52,850 nucleotides of DNA from an uncultured Verrucomicrobiales bacterium (GTDB lineage Bacteria > Verrucomicrobiota > Verrucomicrobiia > Verrucomicrobiales > Akkermansiaceae). The notes below the pieces were generated by a model that did no database searches, had not been told where the DNA came from, and saw only the letters and a list, made by a program, of their open reading frames with translations. Position numbers and translations under genes: made by a program. This document shows positions 8,157-16,810 of this stretch, one piece after another. Each line of letters opens with the position of its first letter. Position 1 is the first letter of the stretch. Location of the stretch: positions 1 through 52,850 of the forward strand of contig CAKZMG010000056.1 of NCBI GenBank assembly GCA_937128235.1, given 5' to 3'.

Positions 8157-9224
8157 TTACTTATACGCTTCTAGGTAGCGCGGTCTCATGATGGCTTGGA
8201 TGATGAAGCCTAGACCGATTACGATCATAAAGAGAGAGAGGAACTGCCCCATGGTAAAGGTGGTCCCGAAGTAGGTGACGTCTTCCGTTTCTTGTTGGCG
8301 GAAATTCTCCATGATGATGCGGAATACCGCGTAGAAGAAGAAAAACATACCTGTAAGGATGCCGTGCGGGAGCTTTTTGAAGCACATTCTGGTGATCCAT
8401 AAAATGAGGAAAAGACCCAGTCCCTCGCCTGCCGCCTGGAAAAGCTGAGATGGATAGCGCGGTTCTAACAGATCGCCAATCGCTTGTCTCACTGGCTCGT
8501 GATCGCGGATGATAGCATTTAACCGAGCGCTCTCTTGGTTAGCTAGAGAAAGCCATTCATTGTACTGAGGAGTTCCTGGCTGGTATCCGTAAAGCTCAAT
8601 ATTGTCTCTAAGTTGCTGAACTTTTTCCAGATAAGCAGAGTATTCTGGGTCAGCAACTCTGGCAATTTCATTCGCTTGGCGTTGCTGCATAAATTCTGGT
8701 GCTTTGCTATCGAATAGTGTCTTGGGAAACTTCATGGACCACGCGAATGTCTTATCAATTCTACCGTAGAGTTCACCGTTGATGAAATTTGCAATTCTTC
8801 CGAACATGATCCCCAGAGGAGCAACGACACAGAGACCATCGCCTAGGCCAGTCCAAGAAACTTTCTTTTTCCAGGAGTAAACCAGAGTGAAGATCATGAG
8901 ACCTAGGATGCCTCCGTGAGAAGCCATGCCGCCTTCCCAGACTTTAAAAATCATCAATGGGTTTCCTACGAATTCATCCCATTGGTAGAAAATAATATTT
9001 CCAATTCGCCCACCAAGAAAGACGCCAAAGATGGCGGCAAGGGTGATGAAGTCACTCGCTTTCTCGCCAGGAAGCACCCAGAGTTTTTTGTCACCTAGCC
9101 TTTTTAGTAGGAAAAATCCTACTACGAATGCGAGGAGATACGCCATTCCATACCAGCGGAGCTTAATAGCATCACTGATGGAAAAGATGACGGGGTCGAT
9201 GTTATGGACGTAGGTTGCAAGCAC
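8157..9224 (-). CDS. lgt: Prolipoprotein diacylglyceryl transferase
   Basis: A 355-residue integral membrane enzyme that adds diacylglycerol to the lipobox cysteine of prolipoproteins. Family motifs are visible: 'GGRIGNIIF', 'HGGILG', and the signature 'GRIANFINGELYGR' with the catalytic Arg/Asn region, then 'YPSQLFQAAGEGLGL' and C-terminal helices with 'FRIIMENFRQQE'. It is longer than the usual 260-290 residues because of a charged insert (about residues 170-255, Gln/Glu/Arg-rich) between the signature and the YPSQ motif. It lies 50 bases downstream of the cytochrome gene's start region on the same strand. The start is the first ATG, giving the expected N-terminal periplasmic segment. Confidence 0.95.
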   Translation of the reverse strand: MLATYVHNIDPVIFSISDAIKLRWYGMAYLLAFVVGFFLLKRLGDKKLWVLPGEKASDFITLAAIFGVFLGGRIGNIIFYQWDEFVGNPLMIFKVWEGGMASHGGILGLMIFTLVYSWKKKVSWTGLGDGLCVVAPLGIMFGRIANFINGELYGRIDKTFAWSMKFPKTLFDSKAPEFMQQRQANEIARVADPEYSAYLEKVQQLRDNIELYGYQPGTPQYNEWLSLANQESARLNAIIRDHEPVRQAIGDLLEPRYPSQLFQAAGEGLGLFLILWITRMCFKKLPHGILTGMFFFFYAVFRIIMENFRQQETEDVTYFGTTFTMGQFLSLFMIVIGLGFIIQAIMRPRYLEAYK

Positions 9225-9279
9225 GGCGGCATCATATGGAGAGATCCTTAGATGTAAAGTCCCTGAATGGACTACTACT

Positions 9280-9315
9280 AAAAAAAATAACCTGCTCCGC
9301 AGTGTGGAACAGGTT
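9280..9315 (-). terminator. Rho-independent terminator of the glycine-rich small gene
   Basis: Read on the minus strand, AACCTGTTCC and GGAGCAGGTT form a 10-bp stem with one wobble or mismatch and a 7-base loop, followed by a run of eight T. It lies between the small gene (9344-9619) and lgt and would separate their transcription. Confidence 0.85.
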
Positions 9316-9343
9316 GTTAAAGTTTTAGAAAATTGGTGAGGAG

Positions 9344-9619
9344 TTATTTCTTAAGAATCATGTTTTTAATGAATCCAATCACAGTCATTAGGATGCCACC
9401 GCTTGCTGCACCTGCTACTGCTGCGTCGCCTTGTGGGTTTCCTGTTAGGTTGCCAAGTAAGTCACCTAAGCCAGGGATCTTATCATGCAGACCGCCGATA
9501 AGACCGCCGAGACCACCTGTAAGAAGATTACCCATTTTACCTAGGCTGAGTTTTTTAAGTAATCCGCCCATACCGCCTCCGCCAAGAAGCCCTGCTATTA
9601 AACTAATAATAATTTCCAT
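9344..9619 (-). CDS. Small glycine-rich hydrophobic protein, unknown function
   Basis: About 91 residues from the ATG at 9619 (MEIIISLIAGLLGGGG...). The ORF track extends to a GTG at 9643, but that adds MNPYVCFD, which does not look like a signal. The N-terminal hydrophobic helix is followed by repeated Gly-Leu-rich segments (LLTGGLGGLIGGL) and a C-terminal hydrophobic helix ending in KNMILKK, so a membrane or membrane-associated protein is likely. The opposite-strand ORF 9333-9635 is its shadow: it is Pro/Ser-rich, whereas this strand has a strong terminator right after the stop. I do not recognise a family. Confidence 0.65.
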   Translation of the reverse strand: MEIIISLIAGLLGGGGMGGLLKKLSLGKMGNLLTGGLGGLIGGLHDKIPGLGDLLGNLTGNPQGDAAVAGAASGGILMTVIGFIKNMILKK

Positions 9620-9691
9620 ATCGAAACAAACGTAAGGATTCACCTCTCATCTGTCAATGAAGGAGATTTAAGGGTAGTTAGGCGATATTTT

Positions 9692-10063
9692 CTACCCATG
9701 ACCTGGCTTACGTTTGTGAATGCCTACAGAGTTTCCATCTGGGTCTTTTACGAATGCCATGTGGCAGACTGGGGTCTCGATGGGACCGAAGCCAAACTCT
9801 ACACCAGCTTCTTGTAGCTCAGCGATGGCTTGATCAAAGTCCTCCACCTCCAGCGATACACTACAGCCATCTGAGCTAGGGTTCATTCCTTCCGCGTTGC
9901 CTAGTGCTAGTGTCGCTGGACCAATGTCATATTCCACCCAGTGGCAGTCTTCCATTTCGTGATCCATGGTGACTACTAGTCCGAGTATGCGTTCGTAGAA
10001 TTTACGGGCACGAGCCATGTCAGTGACAGGGTAAACTGAGAATGCTATTTCGTTAATTTTCAT
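9692..10063 (-). CDS. VOC-superfamily (glyoxalase/bleomycin-resistance-like) protein
   Basis: 123 residues, one VOC module pair. 'AFSVYPVTDMARARKFYERILGL' type beginnings and 'FVKDPDGNSVGIHKRK' endings are standard for small VOC proteins. Candidate metal ligands are His, Glu and His in the usual strands, including the acidic segment VSLEVEDFD. Proteins of this size are often dimeric and are annotated as glyoxalase or dioxygenase-like, but the substrate cannot be told from sequence. It starts at 10063, about 60 bases from the divergent membrane-protein gene. Confidence 0.85.
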   Translation of the reverse strand: MKINEIAFSVYPVTDMARARKFYERILGLVVTMDHEMEDCHWVEYDIGPATLALGNAEGMNPSSDGCSVSLEVEDFDQAIAELQEAGVEFGFGPIETPVCHMAFVKDPDGNSVGIHKRKPGHG

Positions 10064-10126
10064 GATTTAAATAATTTACAACTCAAAGCCAGAAAGACAA
10101 TATTAAAGAGAAACTGCCTAGATGAG

Positions 10127-10660
10127 ATGACTAAAATAATGAATGCTAAATATATAATAGCTGCGGTATGCGGCTGTGTCTCAGGATTTCTTTCTATAGT
10201 TTTGGCTGATTTTATAGGTTCTAATACATTGGTTTGGTTTCCAGGTGCTGTGTTTGGATTAATTTTCACCTGTTACGCAATCTGGGATACTAAGGCATAT
10301 AAGTTAAAAAAATTATTTTTGTGGGTGCTTTTCATCGCTCTATCTACAGGTGCTTATTATTCCGCTGTCTATGTCTGCAGCTACTTAATGAATAAGATGA
10401 TTATTGACTATTCTGAGCTTAGGTTATGGTTAGTAGGGGGCGTGGCGGGATTCTTGGGGAGTCTTATTTTAGTTGTATCTATCTGGTTGTGTTCTCTGAA
10501 AAAGCCAGCGTTGAATTATTCTATTTTAACTATTTTATTTGGGAGCGTTTTGGGATCTCTTGTTGCATATGATGGTGAGTTGGGAGTTACCATTTTATTT
10601 GTGCCTTGGCAGACAGTGGTCTTTGTGTGTTTGGCATTGATGTTGCCTGAGACTGATTAG
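10127..10660 (+). CDS. Hypothetical membrane protein with about five transmembrane helices
   Basis: 177 residues, strongly hydrophobic with helices at about 7-30, 35-52, 62-85, 97-120 and 128-170 as judged by hydrophobic runs separated by KKLF, NKMIIDYSE and SLKKP loops. No family motif is recognised. A second ATG at 10139 (MNAKYIIAA) may be the true start. It is AT-richer than its neighbours and has no adjoining partner: the VOC gene is divergent and the phosphatase follows after an 85-base gap. Confidence 0.65.
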   Translation: MTKIMNAKYIIAAVCGCVSGFLSIVLADFIGSNTLVWFPGAVFGLIFTCYAIWDTKAYKLKKLFLWVLFIALSTGAYYSAVYVCSYLMNKMIIDYSELRLWLVGGVAGFLGSLILVVSIWLCSLKKPALNYSILTILFGSVLGSLVAYDGELGVTILFVPWQTVVFVCLALMLPETD

Positions 10661-10745
10661 AAATTCTCTCATTTGATTCCCTCAGAAAAAATGTTGGACT
10701 CAAAGTGGTTCTTCATGAATATTAATTGAAATTAATTTTTACACT

Positions 10746-12701
10746 ATGAAATATAGATATTTATTCACATCAATCATTTCGGGGCTGCTTTTTTCATCCA
10801 CGCTTGCTAGTCAGGCTAAGGAAATAGAGGTGACTCGTGCCCCGTACATTCAGCTTGCCACTGAGAGTTCGCAGGTAGTGGTTTGGCGGATGAATGGACA
10901 GATAGAGCCCGTGGTAAGGATTGGTAAATCAGTCGATAAATTAGATGTTCCTGTTGAGAAAATCTTAGTAAAGCATAGCGTGCATCTCTGGCGTGGACCA
11001 GAAGTGGGGCGCGCCCCGAAGGACACGATGCAGTATGAAGCTTATATTACAGATCTTGAGCCAGACACTACTTATTATTATGCGGTGTATAATGGCGACC
11101 AACGTTTGACTCCTTCTGATAAGAGTTATCATTTTAAAACGCATCCTAAGATTGGCTCTAAGACTCCTTCTAGGTTTTGGATCGTGGGGGATTCTGGTAC
11201 TGGTGGTAGAGACCAGAAACTAGTGCATGACGGGATGAAGAAATTTATGGGAGACAAGAAGCTGGATGGCTATCTTCACGTGGGCGATATGGCGTATGGC
11301 TCTGGACTGGATAAAGAGTTCTCAAGAAATTTCTTCCCAATGTATGAAACAACTCTCCGCAACACGGTCTGCTGGGGAGCAATGGGAAACCACGAAGGCT
11401 ACACATCTAAAGGAGAGAGCGCAACGGGTCCATACTATGATGCCTTTGTGCATCCCGCAATGGCAGAAGCTGGAGGAGTCCCTTCTGGCACAGAGGCTTA
11501 CTACTCATTTGACTATGGGAACGTGCATTTCATCTGTCTCAACTCCCATGACCTAGACCGTAGCCCTACCGCTGCCATGGCACAGTGGCTCAAGTCTGAT
11601 CTGGAGAAAACGAAGGCTGATTGGCTCGTTGCGTTTTTCCATCACCCACCATACACGAAGGGTTCTCACGATAGTGATAATGAAAAACAGCTCATCGAAA
11701 TGCGTGAGAACATCATGCCTATTCTAGAGTCTGGCGGGGTAGATGTAGTCTTTACTGGTCACTCACATATCTATGAGCGCTCGATGCTCATCGATGGAGC
11801 CTACGTTACGCCTAGTACTAATAAAGGAGTGGTGCTAGATGATGGCGATGGCGATCCGCGCGAAGGTGGCGATGGTAGCTACAAGAAAAGTGCAGGGCTA
11901 GCACCTAATAATGGTACCATCCAAGTAGTGGCTGGGCACGGTGGCACGGGACTCCGCAGGAAGGCTAACCATGTTCTTATGAGTAAGGTCATCTTGATGC
12001 ATGGTTCGGTGATTTTAGAAACAAAGGATAATAAACTCACTCTAAAAATGATCAACTACAATGGTGATAAGGTGGATCACTGCGTGATAGAGAAAGGTGG
12101 AAAAGTAGAGAGAAAAATTGTTGAGAACCCGAGAGCGCCTGAGCTCATCATTGATAAGAAAATACTCGCTAAAACAGGAGCAAAAATGCCGAAAAATCAT
12201 GAGCCAGTGATACCAAAACACGCTGAGTGGGACTACTTGGCTGGAGTAAATTTGCATCCTGCGAAGGGCTGGACGAATATTGAATTTGACACCTCTAACT
12301 GGAAAAAAGGTAAAGCAGGATTTGGCTACAGTGATAAGGATGATAATACCATTCTTGATATGAAGGACAAATTCACGGTCGTCTATACGCGCAAGGAATT
12401 TGTCATCAATGACCTCTCTCAAGTGAAGGTAAAAGGATTAGGCTTAGCAGCGAAATATGATGATGGATTCATCGCTTACCTCAATGGTGTTCCTATCGTC
12501 CGCTGTCTAGTCGATTATGGTGACGGTGCCACAGCAAAAGGATTTCATAATCACGAGGCGAATCACTATGAGTTTTTCCCATTGTCGAGGTATACTCGCC
12601 TTTTAAAGAAAGGTAAGAATGTGATCTCTATTGAGGGACATAATGCAGACATCGGTAGTTCAGACTTCACCTTAGATGCTTTCCTAACGATTAAAAAATG
12701 A
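10746..12701 (+). CDS. Secreted purple-acid-type metallophosphatase with C-terminal beta domain
   Basis: A 651-residue protein. The signal peptide ends near ASQAKE (residue 25). A fibronectin-like N-terminal domain (about 30-130, ending DTTYYYAVYNG) precedes the metallophosphoesterase core, whose blocks are all visible: GDSGTGG, GDMAYG, GNHEGY, FFHHPPY and GHSHIYERS. This matches purple acid phosphatases, which use a dinuclear metal centre and release phosphate from esters outside the cytoplasm. A C-terminal domain of about 190 residues (WDYLAGVNLHP... to IEGHNADIGSSDF) looks like the galactose-binding-like modules of PVC secreted enzymes. It overlaps the TPR gene by ATGA, so the two are probably co-translated. 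Confidence 0.9.
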   Translation: MKYRYLFTSIISGLLFSSTLASQAKEIEVTRAPYIQLATESSQVVVWRMNGQIEPVVRIGKSVDKLDVPVEKILVKHSVHLWRGPEVGRAPKDTMQYEAYITDLEPDTTYYYAVYNGDQRLTPSDKSYHFKTHPKIGSKTPSRFWIVGDSGTGGRDQKLVHDGMKKFMGDKKLDGYLHVGDMAYGSGLDKEFSRNFFPMYETTLRNTVCWGAMGNHEGYTSKGESATGPYYDAFVHPAMAEAGGVPSGTEAYYSFDYGNVHFICLNSHDLDRSPTAAMAQWLKSDLEKTKADWLVAFFHHPPYTKGSHDSDNEKQLIEMRENIMPILESGGVDVVFTGHSHIYERSMLIDGAYVTPSTNKGVVLDDGDGDPREGGDGSYKKSAGLAPNNGTIQVVAGHGGTGLRRKANHVLMSKVILMHGSVILETKDNKLTLKMINYNGDKVDHCVIEKGGKVERKIVENPRAPELIIDKKILAKTGAKMPKNHEPVIPKHAEWDYLAGVNLHPAKGWTNIEFDTSNWKKGKAGFGYSDKDDNTILDMKDKFTVVYTRKEFVINDLSQVKVKGLGLAAKYDDGFIAYLNGVPIVRCLVDYGDGATAKGFHNHEANHYEFFPLSRYTRLLKKGKNVISIEGHNADIGSSDFTLDAFLTIKK

Positions 12702-13606
12702 AGCCGAAGCTAACCGTATTACTATTCTGTTTAGTATGTGAATTTCTACCAGCGCATGAAGATCCACATGATGTGATCCATGCGCTGACTCACAAGCTAG
12801 AACATGCAGGAAAGGCGGAAAAAGCCGCTTTGTATTTTAAAAGATCTACTGAATACCGAGCATCCAGACAGGATGAAAAAGCTAAGCAAGATCTTCTAGC
12901 ATACACGAAGTTAAAACCAGCTGATCACCTTGGCTGGCTTGAGTTGAGTAAATTAGAAAAAGACAATGAGAACAGACTTCAGTATCTATCAAAGTCACTC
13001 AAACTTGCGACCGATTATTATGATAAAGCCCTATCACATATTGAATTAGCCAAGCATTTCTATATCACAGGAGATTTCAAAAGCTCGCTGGCAAGCTGTG
13101 AAGAAGCGATTCGGTTAGAAAAAAATGGAATCGTTCCCGTAGAGTTAAAATCTCATCTTCTCTGGTCTAAAGATCGGCTGGACGAGAGAGTTAAATTTCT
13201 AACTAAAGCGAGAGAGAAAAATGTTAGCATTGTGATAGAAAATATGTGGATTGAAGCGATGATCGATGCCGGAAACGGAGATCAACTTAAAGGATTGATT
13301 GAGAAGAATATGCAAGAATCTCGCTTTAAAAGCAGCTGGCAAATCCGAGCTGCACTCTGTGCGCCTCAGCATAGTGATGAAGCAAAATCCCTAGCAAAAA
13401 GTGCGATCAGTGAAATTAACAAGCGCCTAGATCTGGAGCGACCAGACATCACTCTACTCATGGATCTCGCGCGTGCTCACGCAATCACTCAAGATTATGA
13501 TCGAGCACAACATTACTTTAAACTAGTTAAATCCTCACCCCATGATCCATGGACGATCAGTGAACTAGAAAAAAGAATCAAGGAGACCGAGTTATCATCA
13601 AAATGA
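12698..13606 (+). CDS. Exported TPR-repeat protein coupled to the phosphatase
   Basis: 302 residues. A short hydrophobic leader (LTVLLFCLVCEFLPAHE) suggests export. The remainder is helical with TPR-like repeats: KAALYFKRSTEYRAS, 'LLAYTKLKPADHLGWLELSKL', 'LASCEEAIRLEKNG' and 'RAQHYFKLVKSSPHDPWT'. TPR proteins hold protein partners. The ATGA overlap with the upstream phosphatase gene indicates joint translation, and the likely job is to assist or localise that secreted enzyme. No enzyme motif is seen. Downstream (13607-13758) I see nothing convincing; a 14-codon ORF there is not supported. Confidence 0.8.
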   Translation: MKPKLTVLLFCLVCEFLPAHEDPHDVIHALTHKLEHAGKAEKAALYFKRSTEYRASRQDEKAKQDLLAYTKLKPADHLGWLELSKLEKDNENRLQYLSKSLKLATDYYDKALSHIELAKHFYITGDFKSSLASCEEAIRLEKNGIVPVELKSHLLWSKDRLDERVKFLTKAREKNVSIVIENMWIEAMIDAGNGDQLKGLIEKNMQESRFKSSWQIRAALCAPQHSDEAKSLAKSAISEINKRLDLERPDITLLMDLARAHAITQDYDRAQHYFKLVKSSPHDPWTISELEKRIKETELSSK

Positions 13607-13758
13607 AGTTTAAAAATCCTATGAAATTTAGGGATGAGGGAAGATGAACTATATCAACTGGCTGTATTTTTGGATGTAGAAGTAGTGTAATGAATCATTA
13701 TTTAGTAGTGAGAGGATTATTCTTTGCTTAGGGAGAAAAAGTATTTTTAATCAGAAGT

Positions 13759-15141
13759 ATGGATACAGACAATATGAGTGAGGGAGGTAGCAATATTTTC
13801 AATTATGAAAATCAGGAGGCAAAGCAAGAGTTTGTAACTGGTGAGTTTGACAAGAATTGGAGATTGGCAATAGAGGAGCATCTTGAAAAGCATCTAGGTC
13901 CTTGTGAAGGAGTTTTTCACGAGATTCTATCAGTGAATGTGCATATTGATCTGTATTGGTTCAAAGCGACTGAAGAACGACCTTACGTGACAGTGGTATC
14001 TGTAGGGTGTAGTGATAAACCGCTGACCACCCCTGAAGGTGCAGAGATTTTCCAGTATGTTGAGCTGGTCTTATGTCTGCCGGCAGACTGGCAGATGCCA
14101 GATTCAAGTGCTGATACAAATGAGAATGAATATTGGCCGATCCGAGCAATGAAAGAGATTATCCACATTCCCCATAGTTATGGTAGCTTCTTAGCTTATG
14201 GACACACGATTCCAAATGGAAATCCTGCGGAAAATTATCCGGGGACTAGCTTTAATTGTATGCTGTTAGATCAACCCTATCATGAGCCTGAGGAATTCAG
14301 CCAAATGACTTATACTGATGGGCGAATACTTACATTTCTGGCAATGTATCCTATTACTGAAAAAGAAACTGAGATCAAACTCCAAGCAGGAAATGATAGG
14401 CTGATAGAGCTTATGAATCAAAAGGGGATTCTAAACTCAGTGGTGAATGTTGATCGACCATGTTTATCATCCCTACTTGAAGATAGTGATTTCGAACAAA
14501 TGGATAGTCCTGAGATAGAAGAAATATTTACCGATGCCATCACTACTACTAGAGAAAAATTTAAAGCAGAGCAGCCGGCAATGAGTAAGGAACAACAAAA
14601 ACTGTTCAAGCATAGACGACCATTCTGGCTATGGAGAGATAAGAAAAATCGTATCAATGAGGTGTTTAGAGATGCGGAGCTTTTACGGTCACAAGGCACA
14701 GTGGTGTGGGGTCAAATAGTTCAAGCAAATATGCTGCTACATGACCCTAATAATCACCAAAACTGTCCGGCGGCGATCATCTATTCTCTTGATACCTATT
14801 ATGATGGTAACGTGATAGAGTTAGAGGAAATTGCCAGTAGTTTATACGCAGTGAAAGGTGAGGCTACCACCCCGCAATTACAAGAATTTAGCAGGATTCT
14901 AGAAGATGAATACGAAACGAATATGCGTCTTCAGATTCCGCATTCACTAACGGGTGGCCGTGATGTTTATTACACTTGCATCATGGTGCATAGAAACAAC
15001 TTACCGCTACCCTATCTGGGAGCTTCTAGTTTTCCTCTGTTAGTGGCTCCAGAGAAAACTGAGTCAAGCATGATACTACCTTATCCTTTCTGGAGTGATG
15101 CGGCTACAGGGATCTGGTTGTCTATGGCTGATCAGGGTTGA
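13759..15141 (+). CDS. SUFU-domain protein with an additional unknown C-terminal domain
   Basis: 460 residues with no signal peptide. Residues about 25-200 match the bacterial suppressor-of-fused (SUFU) domain: an early 'HLEKHLGPCEGVFHEI', then 'VHIDLYWFKATEERPYVTVVSVGCSDKPL' type strands, 'ELVLCLPADW' and a late 'LDQPYHEPEEF'. The middle (about 215-300) is charged and helical; residues about 305-460 form a second alpha/beta region of unknown family ending 'LPYPFWSDAATGIW'. In bacteria SUFU domains often serve as immunity proteins for polymorphic toxins, but no toxin gene is adjacent. The next gene is convergent. Start could be either of two close ATGs (13759 or 13774). Confidence 0.8.
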   Translation: MDTDNMSEGGSNIFNYENQEAKQEFVTGEFDKNWRLAIEEHLEKHLGPCEGVFHEILSVNVHIDLYWFKATEERPYVTVVSVGCSDKPLTTPEGAEIFQYVELVLCLPADWQMPDSSADTNENEYWPIRAMKEIIHIPHSYGSFLAYGHTIPNGNPAENYPGTSFNCMLLDQPYHEPEEFSQMTYTDGRILTFLAMYPITEKETEIKLQAGNDRLIELMNQKGILNSVVNVDRPCLSSLLEDSDFEQMDSPEIEEIFTDAITTTREKFKAEQPAMSKEQQKLFKHRRPFWLWRDKKNRINEVFRDAELLRSQGTVVWGQIVQANMLLHDPNNHQNCPAAIIYSLDTYYDGNVIELEEIASSLYAVKGEATTPQLQEFSRILEDEYETNMRLQIPHSLTGGRDVYYTCIMVHRNNLPLPYLGASSFPLLVAPEKTESSMILPYPFWSDAATGIWLSMADQG

Positions 15142-15198
15142 TAGATAGATGCTCATAGGCAAATAGCGGGAAGAGCTGAATGATTTCCACACTTTAGC

Positions 15199-15747
15199 CT
15201 AAAATGGGCTTTCCCAGTTTTTCTGGCTCATTAGATCTTTGATTTCTTCATAAGACAGAGGCTCAAAATCATGACAATCTACCCCTACATCAAGTGATAA
15301 CGAGTCAGAGAGATCCTCTAGCTCACCATGCGTGTGACCGTAGAGATGCCAAGTGCCGTAGTGGCTGGCGTTCCAGACACGCATCGCATAATGAAAAAGA
15401 GCAATGAACCTCACACCCTTAAATGCGTCTGGGTCTGGAACTTCTAGTTCGTGGTAGTCCTTGATCCATTCGAATCTAGAATGACAATCCTCAGCGGCAC
15501 TTTCGTGATTTCCTCGGATGAGATGAATCTTACCATTTAACCGATCTAGTATTTTACGCAACTTGCTAGATGAACATAAACCAACATCGCCAAGGTGATA
15601 AACCATATCATCAGGTCCCACTTTGTTGTTCCATCTCTCGATGATCTCCTCGTTCATTTCTTGTATCGTTTTAAATGGACGATCAGAAAATTTAATAATG
15701 TTTTTATGGCCGAAATGGGTATCTGCCGTGAAAAATATTTTACTCAT
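15199..15747 (-). CDS. Small calcineurin-like metallophosphoesterase
   Basis: 182 residues. Motif blocks are clear: 'TADTHFGHKNI' at the N-terminus (D-x-H), 'VYHLGDVGL' (GD), 'IRGNHES' (GNH), 'ALFHYAMRVW' and 'YGHTHGE' (GHxH). This type hydrolyses phosphodiesters such as 2',3'-cyclic nucleotides or is involved in RNA end processing; the real substrate is unknown. It begins 2 bases after the stop of the upstream methyltransferase gene and is the last member of the nine-gene minus-strand operon. Its presence with lipid genes is puzzling and may reflect shared regulation rather than shared chemistry. Confidence 0.88.
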   Translation of the reverse strand: MSKIFFTADTHFGHKNIIKFSDRPFKTIQEMNEEIIERWNNKVGPDDMVYHLGDVGLCSSSKLRKILDRLNGKIHLIRGNHESAAEDCHSRFEWIKDYHELEVPDPDAFKGVRFIALFHYAMRVWNASHYGTWHLYGHTHGELEDLSDSLSLDVGVDCHDFEPLSYEEIKDLMSQKNWESPF

Positions 15748-15749
15748 AA

Positions 15750-16799
15750 TTACTTCTTGTTATTAAATCTATAATGCGAAACAAACCACTCCTCGCCATC
15801 ACGGAAGCCCCACAGTTCGGCGCATGCCATGTAGAAGCAGCGCCAGTAAACCCACCATTTTGTGGCTTGGTCTTTGCCGTAGGTTTCCTCGATGAGTGGG
15901 AATAGTTCTTCTTTATTTTCATCCATGAGGTAGAGCCAGGCGTTACTAGTGCGCTCGTAGTGGGTGCCGTTTACTTGCCAGTGATCGTCTATAGAAAGGT
16001 GATCCTGGAAGTAGAGGAGAAGGTCATCGCTCGGCATCTGTCCGCCGGTAAAAAAATACTTACTCATCCAGTCATCATCACTCTCTACCTCGAAGTGATA
16101 GGAGGTGTCCTTATGAGTGAAAATATGGACGAACAGAGTTCCCTGTGGTTTCAGCCAGCCACTAATTCTCTCTAACAGAAGCTGGTAATTCTTCATGTGC
16201 TCAAACATTTCTACCGAGACCACACGGTCAAATACGCTCTCACCTTCGCCACGATAGTCGATCATGTTCACGGTTTTAATCGTGACGTTTTTCAGCCCAC
16301 GGTCTTCGAGTTGGGAGTTTATAAATTCTCGCTGAGTGTTGGAATTAGAGATAGCGGTGATCTCGGAGTTTGGGAAATGTTTCGCCATCCAGAGTGTGAG
16401 TGACCCCCAGCCGCATCCGAGCTCTAGGATGCGGTCGCCGTCTTTGATAGCAGCGCGTTCACAGGTAAGTTTTAGCATTCTAGCCTCTGATGCTTCGATG
16501 TCTTGACTGGTCTCGCCATCCTTCCAGTAGCCTGAGCTGTATTTTAAATGCGGACCCAGACAGCCTTGGAAGAATTTTGTCGGTAGCTCGTAGTGTTGCT
16601 CATTCGCTTCATCGGTAGCGATGGCGAGCGGGCTATTTTTTAGACCGTTGACGTGTTTGATGAGCGCGGCTTGACGTTCCTCGCAGTTCTCATGGCGGAA
16701 TTTTTCCAGAGTTTTTAGTAGTCGTTTACGGATGCCGAATCGGATGAGCTTATCAGGGATACGGTCGTTTTCTAGCCAGTCGTTGATGTCGATTTTCAT
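15750..16799 (-). CDS. Second Cfa-type SAM-dependent methyltransferase
   Basis: 349 residues. The SAM motif is 'LELGCGWGSLTLWMAKHFP' (about residues 122-140), followed by 'VVSVEMFEHMKNY', as in cyclopropane-fatty-acid synthase relatives. The C-terminal part, rich in Trp and Tyr (WWVYWRCFYMACAELWGF, EWFVSHYRF), differs from classical Cfa and recalls the coclaurine N-methyltransferase-like branch. It likely methylates an unsaturated fatty-acyl chain in membrane phospholipids. A related methyltransferase (UfaM) starts furan-fatty-acid synthesis in Rhodobacter; whether this gene is its counterpart needs a tree. Eleven bases separate it from the DUF1295 gene upstream. Confidence 0.88.
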   Translation of the reverse strand: MKIDINDWLENDRIPDKLIRFGIRKRLLKTLEKFRHENCEERQAALIKHVNGLKNSPLAIATDEANEQHYELPTKFFQGCLGPHLKYSSGYWKDGETSQDIEASEARMLKLTCERAAIKDGDRILELGCGWGSLTLWMAKHFPNSEITAISNSNTQREFINSQLEDRGLKNVTIKTVNMIDYRGEGESVFDRVVSVEMFEHMKNYQLLLERISGWLKPQGTLFVHIFTHKDTSYHFEVESDDDWMSKYFFTGGQMPSDDLLLYFQDHLSIDDHWQVNGTHYERTSNAWLYLMDENKEELFPLIEETYGKDQATKWWVYWRCFYMACAELWGFRDGEEWFVSHYRFNNKK

Positions 16800-16810
16800 G
16801 GTAATGTATT

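Noticed and set aside
9333-9635. 100-residue plus-strand ORF overlapping the glycine-rich gene
   Set aside because: Pro/Ser-rich complement of Gly codons; the minus strand has a proper terminator right after its stop.
13604-13648. 14-codon ORF overlapping the TPR stop by ATGA
   Set aside because: Too short, no motif and no conservation evidence.
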